From: Macrotrachela quadricornifera
Taxonomy: Eukaryota; Rotifera; Eurotatoria; Philodinida; Philodinidae
Length of the DNA: 64,000 bases
NCBI GenBank assembly: GCA_022393335.1
Contig: JAJEKB010021701.1
Span: 599,850 to 663,849 of the forward strand
Reading direction: 5' to 3'
Shown piece after piece: positions 36,604 to 47,940 of the stretch. The position numbers were made by a program, and so were the translations under genes. How positions within the stretch are numbered: the first letter of the stretch is position 1; every line of letters starts with the position of its first letter. The notes below the pieces were generated by a model. The model saw only the letters and a program-made list of their open reading frames with translations. It was not told where the DNA came from and did not search any database.

Positions 36604-38282
36604 ATGATATTGCATTACGCATTATACTTATTGGCGTAAGTATTTATAACAAAGCTAAAGTAAATAGATACCTTTAGTATAAAATTTGAATATCCTATCA
36701 CTTTTCTTCATGATTGTAAATATAAATAAAAGCTTTTCTAAAAAAAATAACCTATAAAAATTGACTAATCTACTACAAGTGCACAATTAATATTTTACGT
36801 TACATTTTTAGAATAATCGCAACAAATAGTGGTAAGCACATGATAAATTTTTTGTAACAATAAAAATAAACTTCTCTTTAATTTGCTCTTTTTTAGGTCA
36901 ATTTGTGTATAAACAATCGAACGACTGTAAGTATACGAAAATTCCTACACGTCTGTATCGCTAGATGTTCTATAATTTTGAATATTTCTAAATACAATCA
37001 TAATCAAACTTTTATTATAGTTGAGTTACATGCAGGAAATTTTTAAAAAAAGATTAAAAGAATCACTGTAAATGAAAACTTAAAATGTTCATTGTGGTAT
37101 ATATTATATTAATTCATATTTGAGATCAGTTTATACGTTAAGATCTGTTTCATATCTTGAATGAAGAAATAAATTTAAATATATTTTGGTTGAAATCTTA
37201 GGCCCAGGTAATCTTAAATGGAATATAAAGGGAATAACAATTATGGGCAATGGTTATGGTTCTAATCCAGATCAATTTGAATATGCTGAAGGTTTATTTA
37301 TCGAACCTAAAACACAAATTTTATATGTTGCTGATGCTGCTAATAATCGAGTACAAAAACGGTATCCAAATGGTAAAATACAAACTGCTGCTGGTCAAGC
37401 TGATGGTACCGGTGGATCAACATTAGACAAACTGAATGGTCCAAGAGATATATTTGCAGATGAAAATGAAAATGTCTATGTTGTAGATTCAGGCAACGCA
37501 CGAATTCAATTTTGGGGAAAAAATAATAAGAGTGGAAAAACAGTTGCTGGAAATGGTAGTGCTGGTGCAGCATTAAATGAATTTAATCGTCCATACCAAG
37601 TGGTACTCGATTCAAAGAAAAATATTATAGTTGCCGATTTACAAAATCAACGTATAACAAGATGGTCATCTACATATGATCCAAAAACATCACTTGGCAC
37701 AGTCGTAGCAGTAAGTTATTGATTTTATTTTTATTGTCCAAAATTTTATTCTATAGTGTTGCATAAAAATAAAAGAATATTTATTTAAAAAAAAAACATA
37801 TTTTTATACTTTACATGAAAAATTTTTTGTTGTTATTGTAGGGTGGTCATGGCGCAGGTCTCAATCCATATCAATTAAATAACCCAACCGGCTTATATTT
37901 AGATGAACCAAATAATATCTTATATATATCAAATGAAGAATCCCATTCAGTAACACAATGGAATATGGATCCTTATGGAAATAAAAATATATATGCTGGT
38001 ATTCCTGGTAGACCTGGTAATAGTGCAGTTCAATTGCAAAGTCCTGAAGGATTAACTCTTGATAAATATGGTAATTTATATATCGCTGATTGTCAAAATA
38101 ATCGAATTCAGATGTTTTGTCCATATTCGGTATATGGCATAACAATTGGAGGTACAGGTCGAATAGGCAATGGCAGTAATGAATTATATTATCCAATGGA
38201 TGTGGCATTTGATTCAGAAATGAATTTATATGTTACAGATACATATAACTATCGTATACAAAAATTTGAAAGGATACAATAA
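36604..38282 (+). CDS. Secreted NHL-repeat (six-bladed propeller-like) protein
   Basis: Five predicted exons join in phase into 343 residues: 36604-36635, 36812-36831, 36897-36926, 37202-37710, 37842-38282. The first three are very short. They encode MILHYALYLLAIIATNSGQ, a plausible signal peptide, and are supported only by splice phase. The last two are firm. They carry repeated NHL units of the form P.GI..D..G.LYVAD..N.RIQ (LYVADAANNRVQK, VYVVDSGNARIQF, IIVADLQNQRITR, LYIADCQNNRIQM, LYVTDTYNYRIQK), enough for one beta-propeller. Such secreted NHL proteins are abundant in bdelloids; the ligand is unknown. The stop is at 38280-38282. Confidence 0.8.
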
Positions 38283-40397
38283 AATTTAATTATTGATTAA
38301 ATTTTAATTTTTTGAAAAGATTCCTCGTTATTTCTATGTAATGTAATTATTTTAACAATAAAAAGTGCATCAAAAGGAAATGTGGTTTAATTTCATCAAT
38401 GTTTACCATTCCATTTATCTTCAATACTTCGAAACGCTGACTAATTTTAAAATAAAATATAGTTGTTTATTGAATTTTGAGGGAAATACATTCTTTGTAT
38501 TCATTACTTGGTGAAAATATTACGGATAGTTTTTTAAATGAAAAGTTCATGCAAAAAAAGTGTCACTGCCACTCATTATATTTGATAATCTTAACGATAA
38601 AAAGAATATTTAGAGAAATACAAAGAGTGAACTCTACGAACTGTGCTGCACCGATTTTATAATGATCATCTCAAAAATACGGATTAATAATCATACATTT
38701 TGTAATAGATAGGTATAATAATAGATGTCAATTAAATACAAAATACTCCATACTGTTGTTTATTATAGAACTTGTCTATCGAAAAAAAATGGTGAGCCAT
38801 TAGCTCTGTTAAGTCCGATGAAATCTAAAGAACGGATCCCGTAGGATTCAGTGAGGAAAATCTTGCCAATTTTATCTGGATCCGAGCAGCTAATGGTCAA
38901 ATGATAGTGAATCATATAATCTTTATAGAGTTTATTTCCAGTAAGAAGCGTTTTTTTGTAGATCCCATGAAAAGTTAACGAAAGTAAGCAACAATGTGCT
39001 TAGGATGGAGAAAAATTGTTGCAAAATATTTATCAGTCTGCAAATTTTCTGTTGTATAATCGAATATAAACAACAATCAATAAAGGATATGTTGAATTTG
39101 CACAAATAGCAATCTAACTGAAGACATAAAGGGCACTGTTTTGGTACTATATCTCAAGGCTACAGATATTTGGATAAGGGCACAAGAGTAAATAGGTATA
39201 GATATAGAGATAAGGATATAGGTGTTGGCCGTAAGTCTTTATCGTTGGCGTCATGAATCTCATTATTTATTGTATATAAAAAATGATAGTTGGTGGTCAG
39301 AAAGAGAATGACTATTGAAAATAGATTGAAATCCGGACTGATCCTGTTGAAACTCGACAAATTCCGTTATAATCCTTACCCAATTCGGTGTTCGTAATAT
39401 TACAGACCATTGGATTACGGACCTAATTCGATAGGGTCCAGTTGGATTTCTGGACTTTGAGTTTGTTTAAAAAAAAAAACGCTTGTGTAAATTCGAGAAA
39501 CGGTGTATTGAGATATTTTTGTTGGATTGCAGACAACAATGATTGATATGGACGATATTGATGAGATTTATATTTATCACTGAGAACCTAAAACGTCCTT
39601 CTATCCTCAAAACATACATGAGTTCATTGAATTTCTGTATATCATGATTTTCATTGTCATTACGACTCAAAGAATGCCATAATATTTAGAGAACGATTAA
39701 ATGGCAGCCTTATATTTCCTATTTTATAATGTGGTCAACAAAAATGCCAAATAGTCGCGGATGTTTAACGCGTAGCTTGATTAAGTGATCTAAGTATTTG
39801 ATATTGAACATTATCGTTGTATTGAATATCTTATTTATATGATAACAACTCGTGATACTATATGTTGCAGGAAAATATAAAATTTTAATTTCTTGTGCGA
39901 TATACAAATATCTTTTTTTCTTAGTGTCCTATTTGAATAATTTCCTACATATCTCGATGATTGAAGTAAATTCGGCATTTCAATTTTGATGTTATTCAGT
40001 TAATTGTTTTACTTTTTGTTACTGACTGTTCAATTACTTTTTATTATTTTCTTTTTCAATAGGAATCTCTTGCTGAGTCAATTCATCAGTATTTCAGAAA
40101 CTTGGTTAAAAGTTTTGAATATCCTATGTGTTGCTTGCTCGACAATAGACCCCATTTTTTAAGTAGATATTTCAATGATTTGTATTTCTTCAATTCTATT
40201 AGCAGTTTTCAGAATAACACAATCTTCATCGCTATTCAATTATAAGCTAATTGAATTGGATTCATCAGTTTGGCTCATGATGAATATTAATCGATTGATT
40301 TTTGTATCTTTAGTTAATATTCTTCATATTTTGGACAATTTGAAGATGTTACACTATATTGTGTCTTTTACAATTATAACATATAGGAATTTAACTG
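38283..40397. other. Intergenic, non-coding
   Basis: About 2.1 kb without a recognised gene. A short inverted pair (CCATTAGCTCTG near 38797 and GCAGCTAATGG near 38886) hints at a small decayed element. The rest is AT-rich. Confidence 0.4.
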
Positions 40398-41518
40398 TTG
40401 GGTTGGTAAAAAAATTTTCTTTTCATTTTTTAACTTCAAGAATGCCACTAGCTTTCAACAATGTATGCTCCATCGTTATCTATAACTTATTAAAAACACT
40501 CCGGTAGAGAAAGAATTTTGCGTCCGTAGAAATCCTGGAATTTTTGACCAAAGGACTTTTGGAGATCCATTTAGAGGTTCTTCTCGTCGTCATATTTCTT
40601 CTCACATAAATGATTAGATAAGGAGCAAAATAAATAGTAGTCTGTAGGAGCCATGTCTGGAGAATATTGCAGATATGGAACGGTAACTAATCCAAGTTCC
40701 AATAATTTTTGGCGCATCGATTTTGCAACTTGGAGTCTCGCGTTATGATACAAGAAGTAAATTCGATTCTGCTTTTCCTTCAGTCTTTCTGCAAGCCGAT
40801 CCAGTTGTTGATAGTAGAGATCAGAAGTGATGTTGCAGCCATTTGGAAGAAGTTCCAAATGAATAAACCCTTTGACACTCCATCATATGCTCTGCATTAC
40901 TTTCTTAGGATGTGGATCAGTCTGAGGCGTTCCTGCACCTGTTTGAACAGCGTTCAGCTACTGGAGTCTGTGTGTGCAGTTAATGTACAGCATCCATTTC
41001 TCATCGCCAGTAATTGCAATGAGATGCCACTAATTCCATGCAAACGTCAACCTTGTGTTGTGGTTGATGCGGTGGCAACTCATGTAGTATCCAAACTCCG
41101 TATTTCCACTGTAATATGAGAGCACTCAAAACACTCTGCTTAACACCGTGTAGTCAATCTAGGATCTCCTTCAATAAGTTGCTTTCAGACTTCCATATCT
41201 ATTTATAGTGGTCTTCCGGTGTTAGGTAAATCGTCAAGTTGGAAATTACCATTCTTGAACCGATGAAACTAATGTTGTGCTGTACGGATGGAGAATACAT
41301 CCTTGTTATTTCCGTTGCTTTGTGACCAAAATGAAATTCATGAAGCAGAAGCACTCGGAACTCCCTAGAAGATATCTTCGTTTCTAATTCGAGATCAATA
41401 TCTATGTCCACAGTTTTGTTGTCGTTTGAAAGATATTCCTACCCCATATATATACCCCTTATTATGGAAACTTCTGGAATTTTCTCAACCATTCTAGGAA
41501 ATTTTCATACCAATCCAA
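40398..41518 (-). mobile_element. Dead mariner-type transposon
   Basis: The ends are mariner-like: TTGGGTTGGTAAAAAAATTTTC at 40398 mirrors GAAATTTTCATACCAATCCAA ending at 41518. The right flank begins TA, while the left is degenerate. At about 1.1 kb it is slightly shorter than a complete mariner. It encloses a broken transposase on the minus strand. Confidence 0.8.
40500..41430 (-). pseudogene. mariner transposase pseudogene
   Basis: Reading the minus strand from 41411, the N-terminal helix FRVLLLHEFHFGHKA is recognisable. Fragments follow in shifting frames: YGVWILHEL and VDVCMEL between 41100 and 41020, then MECQRVYSF near 40890. The 40858-40571 segment contains YHNARLQVA and the third-Asp region YSPDMAPTDYYLF of DD34D mariner. 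Several stops and shifts interrupt it, so no transposase can be made. Confidence 0.85.
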
Positions 41519-43087
41519 TAGTATTAGGATAGGTATATAGCATATTTATGGCTTGCTATTTCGCATCGAGAACAGATTTGATCACTTACTTTGTGATACT
41601 GGGTAATATGACTGTATTTTAAACATTTATAGGATTAAGAAGATTATTTGTTGGAATGGCAGTTTCTTTGCGGTCAACAATTGAATAATTTCTTTGTATT
41701 TGAAAATTTGTTCATTTCATGCTTGCTTAATACGCTCATCCATTACGCATAGATCAATCATTCTTAATAACTGCTTCTTTATTATTTTCCATTATTCTTT
41801 GGATGGATGAAAGAATATAGAAGTAAGAACACTTGTTTTCGTTTTTACTTGAATAATCGACGGCAATTCTTTCAATAATTGATTGATTACTTGTACGTTT
41901 AGAACTGTAATATCTGACAAATAAGTTTTTCTCAGTTGACTTATTATGACTTTTGTAAGTGACTCTACTTCGATAACCAAGAATATAATTCTAAATCTAG
42001 GTTTCATTCTTGTTGTTTGTTGTCTTTCATCCTCAATTGAGGATCTTTGTGATGTATTGTTGAACAGTGTGCCTGTTCTCGAATTGACCAGGTGATCTTA
42101 TCACCGTTCTGTAATATCTCTGCTTTCTTTAACGGCATGAGGATGAGATTGCCAGATACATGTAGAAATCGTACTTCTAAACCACCATGAAACTATTCAT
42201 TTATAAAAAGTCAGATTCAAGTACCGCGTCCTCATTTACCTTCGATCAAACTTCATAAAACCAATTTTTTTTTGTTAAAAGCTGGTCATTTGTTTAAAAA
42301 TTGAATTTCAGAATTTAAAAAAAAACTGTCGTCAGATTTGAATTGCTCCACCCTGATTACCCTTCGGTCAACGCTTATGTTTTTTTGTCCTTCTGCGGAC
42401 ATACAAGCAAGCAAGAAGCAAGCAAACAATTTATGTTTCTAAGACTCTTCTCCACAAGAAAGAGAATATTTATTAATTTATAGAAATAATTTTTGTTTCT
42501 AACTTCGAATTGTTCTTGTTTAACTTTTCGGTGCAGACAAACAGTAAGAAAATAGTAAGATATATGTAGAACCGATAATATGCAGAAGAAAGGAGTGTCC
42601 GATAGTTTGTCTTACACTTTCTAGTGAAATTTTGTGAGTGATGGCATGGCAACTGTTTTCCTTTTCACGATGCCACTCTAAGATTTCGGGAAATTTTATG
42701 GTTTTCTTGTGCACTTATTAATGGAAAAACAAAAGTGTTGTTTTTTTTACTACTCAAGGACACAACTTTGATGACGAGGCAGAAGTCGTAATGATTTTCG
42801 CATTTTTAAAAACTTTCAATGTTTTTGCGTAAAAAGATATTTTGGTCTGGCGATGTATAACGAAATTTTCTTATTTTGAAATAGATTAGAATAGAAGAAA
42901 AGAGGCAGCAGTTGATGGAACTTGCGTAAATATAAAACTAAAACACAAAATAATAACGTGATTCATTTGTATACAATCGCAAAGATAAGACAAAGAATGT
43001 CGTTCTTTTAAAAAGATATATATAACCAACGATTCGTTCTCTATCCAAAAAACATAATATTTAATTTATTTTAGTAAATGTGGCGTG
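41519..43087. other. Region upstream of the Gly-rich gene
   Basis: No firm gene. A minus-strand open stretch at 42007-41792 and a neighbouring one in another frame near 42190-42020 may be remnants of an old coding element but match nothing recognised. A TATATATA run at about 43015-43025, roughly 65 bp before the gene start, is a possible core promoter. Confidence 0.4.
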
Positions 43088-46000
43088 ATGAGTATAGTAA
43101 TAAATACCGATATACCAAATTTTCGTTTCGATGTTAATAGTGTTAGTGAGCGAGCTTCGACAAAACTTATCCATCAAACAGTTTCTATTAGTGGTCAGTC
43201 AGGTTCAGACGGTTATTCTGGTGCTGATGGTACCTCCGGAGTTTCTGGAAGCAGTGGTGCATTTAATGGTCAAAATGGGTATTGTGGTGGTGATGGTGCT
43301 AATGGATTTAATGGTGGATCAGGTCAACCCGGTACAAATTCTCAGCATGCATTGATTCAATTAAATGGAACAGTTGAAAACTTACATACGCAACTAAGAA
43401 CATTTCACACATTGTACACTTCACCGGATGGTTCTGCTGGTATTAACTGGAATTCTACTCATCCTGCTAATGTCACTAATTATAATTTTCAATTAGCAGC
43501 ATCAAAGGGAATCGTTCTTGTGCAGGCTGTAGGAGGCAATGGTGGCAATGGAGGTCGGGGTGGACGTGGAGGTGCCGGTGGTCATGGAGGAGACGGTGCA
43601 TCTGGTTATGACGGTGCACATGGATGCAATGCTCACGGAGAAGGTGAAACAGGCGGACATGGAGGCAATGGTGGAGATGGAGGAAATGGAGGACATGGTG
43701 GTAATGGGGGTGAGGGCGGACACGGAGGAAATGGCGGAAATGCAGGTGGTGGTGGTCATGTTCAAATTCAAAGCATAGATCCTCGATTATTTATGCTAAT
43801 CGATTTGGATTGTCGAGCTGGAACACCAGGTACAGGCGGTAGAGGAGGCGCCGGTGGCAAGGCTGGCCCTGGTGGTTCAGGCGGATTTGGCGGCAGTGGT
43901 GGTCATGGTGGCCATGGTGGGCCAGGGGGTTCACACGGTCCAAGTGGAATGTCTGGTTGCAGTGGTCATAGTGGTAGCAGTGGTAGTGCAGGTAGAGATG
44001 GTTTCAGTGGTCACGATGGCTCTGTTGCAAGTCCTGGTTCAATTCAATACAGTTTAGTAGATTCAAATGGTTACGTTTTGGAAACAGGACCTGATAAATA
44101 TCATGTCAGTGTTAGTGGTTATACCATTACTGATGAAAATAACGATGGAATTTATGAGCCTGACTCAGATTTTTTTATTACAAATGTTAAATGGATAAAT
44201 AACGGTGCAATGACCTTGCCTTATGGATCTATATTATCATTTCCATCTACAACCCATATCTCTAATGATTTAAACGATGTTAGTATATTGCCAACCGCTT
44301 ATATTAATCAAACGTCCATTGATTCTCATCAATTTAAATGCCATATGAATGCTGCAACTACTCTACCAATGAATCAACCATATATTAAATCTGTTAAAAT
44401 AACATCCGAAGTTCATCTATTAAATCGTTTATTTAGTGGTAGTCAAGTTTCAACGAATTTAACTTGTCAATATCCAATTCAAATTACACATATTAAAATT
44501 CCAACTTTTCTAGGACCAAATGAACGAACCATCGTAACAATAACTTTTAAAAATATTTCTACACGATCATATGGTACATGTCCAAATTCAGCTGGTTCAA
44601 TAGAAATCATATTCTCTACTCATTCCTTAATTAAAATTGTACCTTTAAATGGAGAAACTTACCAAATAATAAATGATGGTCGTGCTCACTATAAAATTGA
44701 TAAAGAAATTTCACTTAAATCAACAAACAGCATTAACTTTGAAATTGTTTTAGATTCAAATTCCATTCATCAACTTTATGAACATTTATTTTGGAAAATT
44801 GATTTATTATTACGTGATGTACTGATTGAAAAGCATAAAAATGACATTCGAGTTGTACCAACATTTTCACCGAATATTCATACCGATGTACTCCTCGTGA
44901 CAAATTCTAAAGTTGGTCGAGCTGAATACCTCGCATATCAGAATTTATTTCAATTATTTAAATATTCAAGTCAAACTTGGGATATCGAACGATATGGTGC
45001 ATTTCATAGTCCAGAAATAAAATGGTTGAATACAACAGAGTTGATTATTTTTATTTATTCACATTCTGAATCAACATTCAATACAATCAAATCTCAGTTA
45101 TTTTTGCAACATATGAAATCTTCTGAAAATGCTGGTTTTATTTCTATTGGTCCTGGTCTACCAGATGAAATGGATTTTGCTTTATTTGATTACAATAATT
45201 TACAATTTATTAACATTAAACAGAAAACTAAAGCAGAAGCTACAAATCATCTTTGGTCTAGTTTTGGATGTGGACGACCTAATGACGAACAAATAAAGGT
45301 GAAAGCTAATAAATTTCGAACAGATTTTGAAAAACAAGATGATCATAGATTTTTATACCAAGTAGTCTATGATGATACTATACATACAGATTCTGCACGT
45401 TGTATGACCGTTATTTATGGTGCTAAATATGTATACAAATCCACTTTAAATTCGGAAGTGGGTAATCGATTAGTTATGGTCCGTAGTAGTAATCCTTTGT
45501 TAACTAGTTCCAATTTACCATTTACACATCAACCTCATTCAAACACGAATCAACAGAGTGGAAACGTCCCTGCTCGTCAACATAACATAGAGATTGATGA
45601 AACAAACAATAACTCACAAACACAACGTATTATTCAAAAAGAAATTGATTTAAATTCACAATTTGGTAGATTATTATGTGCTATTTTATTCTATAAAGGA
45701 TTTGAAAAAGTTCATATGATAATTAGTGAAAACAGCGAATTAGCAAGTTGTTTATTCACAACGGGTTCACATGTATTAAATTTTAATCAAATCTTAGCTA
45801 GTCTTGCTATGTCAATTATTGAACGAGACTATGATCGTCAAAATTTAGAATTTGAATTATCTAACCGACTAGTAATTCAAATTGCTAATATAGTTGGAAA
45901 AGAAAATAATACCAACAATGAACGTGGTGTTGATAAAAATGATTGGTTCTACTTATTAATTCAATCATTATATGAATATATTGATAGTAAATTTTGGAGT

Positions 46001-46285
46001 TCTTTTCCATGGTGTGGTTGTACAATTAAAGCAAAACAACGACATCAATTACAGAAAATATTAAATGATTTACTTTCATTAATAACAAATGATATTCCAA
46101 AAAATAAAGCAATTTATCGAGAAGTACAAATTTTACGATTACAAAAATTGGCAAATTTAAACTTTCCAGCAGCTGATAAAAGACAAATGTGTGTTCGACC
46201 TATGAACGAAATTCGAGCATGGCAACAAGAACAAAACATTGATAGAATGCCATTATCAGCAGCAGTTGCACTTGAGAAATATTGA
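43088..46285 (+). CDS. Intronless Gly-X-X-rich protein with unfamiliar C-terminal region
   Basis: One exon of 1065 residues from the ATG at 43088 (GTG precedes it). There is no signal peptide or membrane segment, so it is probably intracellular. Residues 35-87, 149-223 and 243-312 are strict three-residue repeats with Gly in every third position and often in two of three, and almost no Pro (GGNGGNGGRGGRGGAGGHGG). They are broken by short beta-rich inserts. Residues 315-600 look beta-rich. Around 600-700 is an alpha/beta segment (DVLLVTNSKVGRAEYLAYQN, then ELIIFIYSHSES). A linker rich in Asn/Gln and a helical C-terminus follow. Collagen is unlikely because Pro is scarce; a polyproline-II bundle is possible. 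I recall similar Gly-rich proteins of unknown function in fungi and protists. The missing introns, against 24 in the helicase, suggest horizontal transfer or retroposition. Function unknown. Confidence 0.85.
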   Translation: MSIVINTDIPNFRFDVNSVSERASTKLIHQTVSISGQSGSDGYSGADGTSGVSGSSGAFNGQNGYCGGDGANGFNGGSGQPGTNSQHALIQLNGTVENLHTQLRTFHTLYTSPDGSAGINWNSTHPANVTNYNFQLAASKGIVLVQAVGGNGGNGGRGGRGGAGGHGGDGASGYDGAHGCNAHGEGETGGHGGNGGDGGNGGHGGNGGEGGHGGNGGNAGGGGHVQIQSIDPRLFMLIDLDCRAGTPGTGGRGGAGGKAGPGGSGGFGGSGGHGGHGGPGGSHGPSGMSGCSGHSGSSGSAGRDGFSGHDGSVASPGSIQYSLVDSNGYVLETGPDKYHVSVSGYTITDENNDGIYEPDSDFFITNVKWINNGAMTLPYGSILSFPSTTHISNDLNDVSILPTAYINQTSIDSHQFKCHMNAATTLPMNQPYIKSVKITSEVHLLNRLFSGSQVSTNLTCQYPIQITHIKIPTFLGPNERTIVTITFKNISTRSYGTCPNSAGSIEIIFSTHSLIKIVPLNGETYQIINDGRAHYKIDKEISLKSTNSINFEIVLDSNSIHQLYEHLFWKIDLLLRDVLIEKHKNDIRVVPTFSPNIHTDVLLVTNSKVGRAEYLAYQNLFQLFKYSSQTWDIERYGAFHSPEIKWLNTTELIIFIYSHSESTFNTIKSQLFLQHMKSSENAGFISIGPGLPDEMDFALFDYNNLQFINIKQKTKAEATNHLWSSFGCGRPNDEQIKVKANKFRTDFEKQDDHRFLYQVVYDDTIHTDSARCMTVIYGAKYVYKSTLNSEVGNRLVMVRSSNPLLTSSNLPFTHQPHSNTNQQSGNVPARQHNIEIDETNNNSQTQRIIQKEIDLNSQFGRLLCAILFYKGFEKVHMIISENSELASCLFTTGSHVLNFNQILASLAMSIIERDYDRQNLEFELSNRLVIQIANIVGKENNTNNERGVDKNDWFYLLIQSLYEYIDSKFWSSFPWCGCTIKAKQRHQLQKILNDLLSLITNDIPKNKAIYREVQILRLQKLANLNFPAADKRQMCVRPMNEIRAWQQEQNIDRMPLSAAVALEKY

Positions 46286-47682
46286 AAAATTCAATAATTT
46301 CATCCTATTTGATAGAGACATAAAAATCGATATACATATAACAGTAGATTATGAAATGTACAATATGTTTGTTGTTTTTTTAATTTAATTTTAATATGAA
46401 CAGTTTTTAATGATTTCTTTTTATTACTCTTGGTAATTATGTAGATCTTAAAATGTCAGACAATCGAATTTTTGCATGCTTTTGTGTAAGATTAAAATTT
46501 GATCTAATTTATGTAATAAAATCATAGTATATTTTATAAATAAATACACAATATACACAGTTTGATTGCAAACAGAACAGGGACGCCTATGACATCAATT
46601 TTGACTACTCGAAGTGTTGAATAAGAAAGTTACATATTTCGATCGAAAAATCATCATTCATCTGTCGAAAGCAATTTGCAGCTCCGAAAAAAAACAAGTT
46701 CTCTGTGAAATTTATTCGAAACACTACCTCTTCTTTTTCTTCTGGTCTATATAGAACCCGAATTAAACTTGTATTTCGATCACAACTAATATACATGTCG
46801 GAGCTCAAATAAATGTGAAGATTTTTTTTTTGAATGACATTAAAACAAAAAGAGCAAAATAACTAGAATTTTCAGTACTATCTACATTCGATATTACCGT
46901 ATCTTTCTTTTATAAAGCCTACGAAAAAACTTCAGTTAGTTTTCTTCTAAAATACAATATTGATTTTAAAAATCACTTCCAATTGCTTTAACACTGGAAA
47001 CACCAACAGTTTTTTTTAACTGTTTCTATAGAAATAATATAATACTATGTACTCGATGATTTATAAATGTATATATTGTTGATGTTTGTGAATCCGGCCT
47101 TGCGTGAGTTCAATATCTTGATTGAAACGAACGACACAACAACAGAAAAACAAAAGGAGAGAACGGAAATAACACTAACAATATAACCAAGGGGAGAAGG
47201 AAAAACTGCATGTATATATATCCCAAACATATATACGCAATAACAGTTATCATGACTATCAATCACGCACGGACAGAACGCGACCCGAACTAGAAGAACG
47301 AAAGAAGAAGAAAAAGAGAAGATAGATCACAGTAAAAGGAACATATAAACACAAGGTGAAAGGAACATATAGAAAGAAAAGAATAGAAAGGACTATATCA
47401 CTAACATATACTACATGACAACAATCTAAATTGTCAGTTTTTCTTTTTTTTTCTCTTATTTCGCATGTTTACTTGTGTTAGGAAGTGAGATCGACACCTC
47501 TTCAGATGTAGCCCACTTGTGTTCCTTTCTTTCATCTATAGAAATGTTTTTCACTTTCGTTCTTCACTTGGTATTTTCCTTTTGTTCTCTTTCGTTTTCT
47601 TTCTTCTTTTCTTCTCTGTGTATCACATACATGTGGACTTTTCCATTTCTGTATATCATATATAAAACAAGGATAACAGTAA
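46286..47682. other. 3' flank of the Gly-rich gene, non-coding
   Basis: AATAAA-type signals lie near 46515-46545. A 67-codon minus-strand stretch at 46808-46605 has no recognisable domain and no upstream ATG context, so it is not called. Confidence 0.4.
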
Positions 47683-47698
47683 TAGATGTGTGACAGTT

Positions 47699-47940
47699 CA
47701 CCAGTTCTAAAACCCAGTTCTTTTCTCGAGAACTGGGTTGGACCACCAGTTCTTTTCTCGAGAACTGGGTTAGATCACCAGTTCTTTTCTCGAGAACTGG
47801 ATTGGACCACCAGTTCTTTTCTCGAGAACTGGGTTAGATCACCAGTTCTTTTNNNNNNNNNNACCACCAGTTCTTTTCTCGAGAACTGGGTTAGATCACC
47901 AGTTCTTTTTTTGAGAACTGGATTGGGACATCAGTTCTTT
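47699..47940. repeat. 32-bp tandem array of hairpin-forming units
   Basis: The unit is built on CCAGTTCT TTTCTCG AGAACTGG, an 8-bp-stem hairpin with a 7-base loop. It is followed by GTTGGACCA or GTTAGATCA spacers that tend to alternate, so a 64-bp higher-order period is suggested. About seven copies are visible, interrupted by the Ns. The last copies degenerate. Confidence 0.9.
47853..47862. other. Assembly gap (10 N)
   Basis: Ten Ns fall in the middle of the hairpin tandem array, which is the expected place for a collapsed repeat. Confidence 0.99.

Noticed and set aside
40175..40507. 110-codon plus-strand hydrophobic frame overlapping the mariner end
   Set aside because: It crosses the mariner TIR and ends inside the element, so it cannot be a conserved gene as read; no family recognised.
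43502..44057. Several open frames on both strands across the Gly-rich stretch
   Set aside because: They are alternative readings of the GGN/GGT repeats; the 1065-residue frame explains the region.
46605..46808. 67-codon minus-strand frame downstream of the Gly-rich gene
   Set aside because: It begins with a TTG, shows no family pattern and lies in the 3' flank.
47699..47940. CRISPR-like array
   Set aside because: The spacers are near-identical rather than unique, the units are palindromic tandem repeats inside a transposon, and the genome is eukaryotic.
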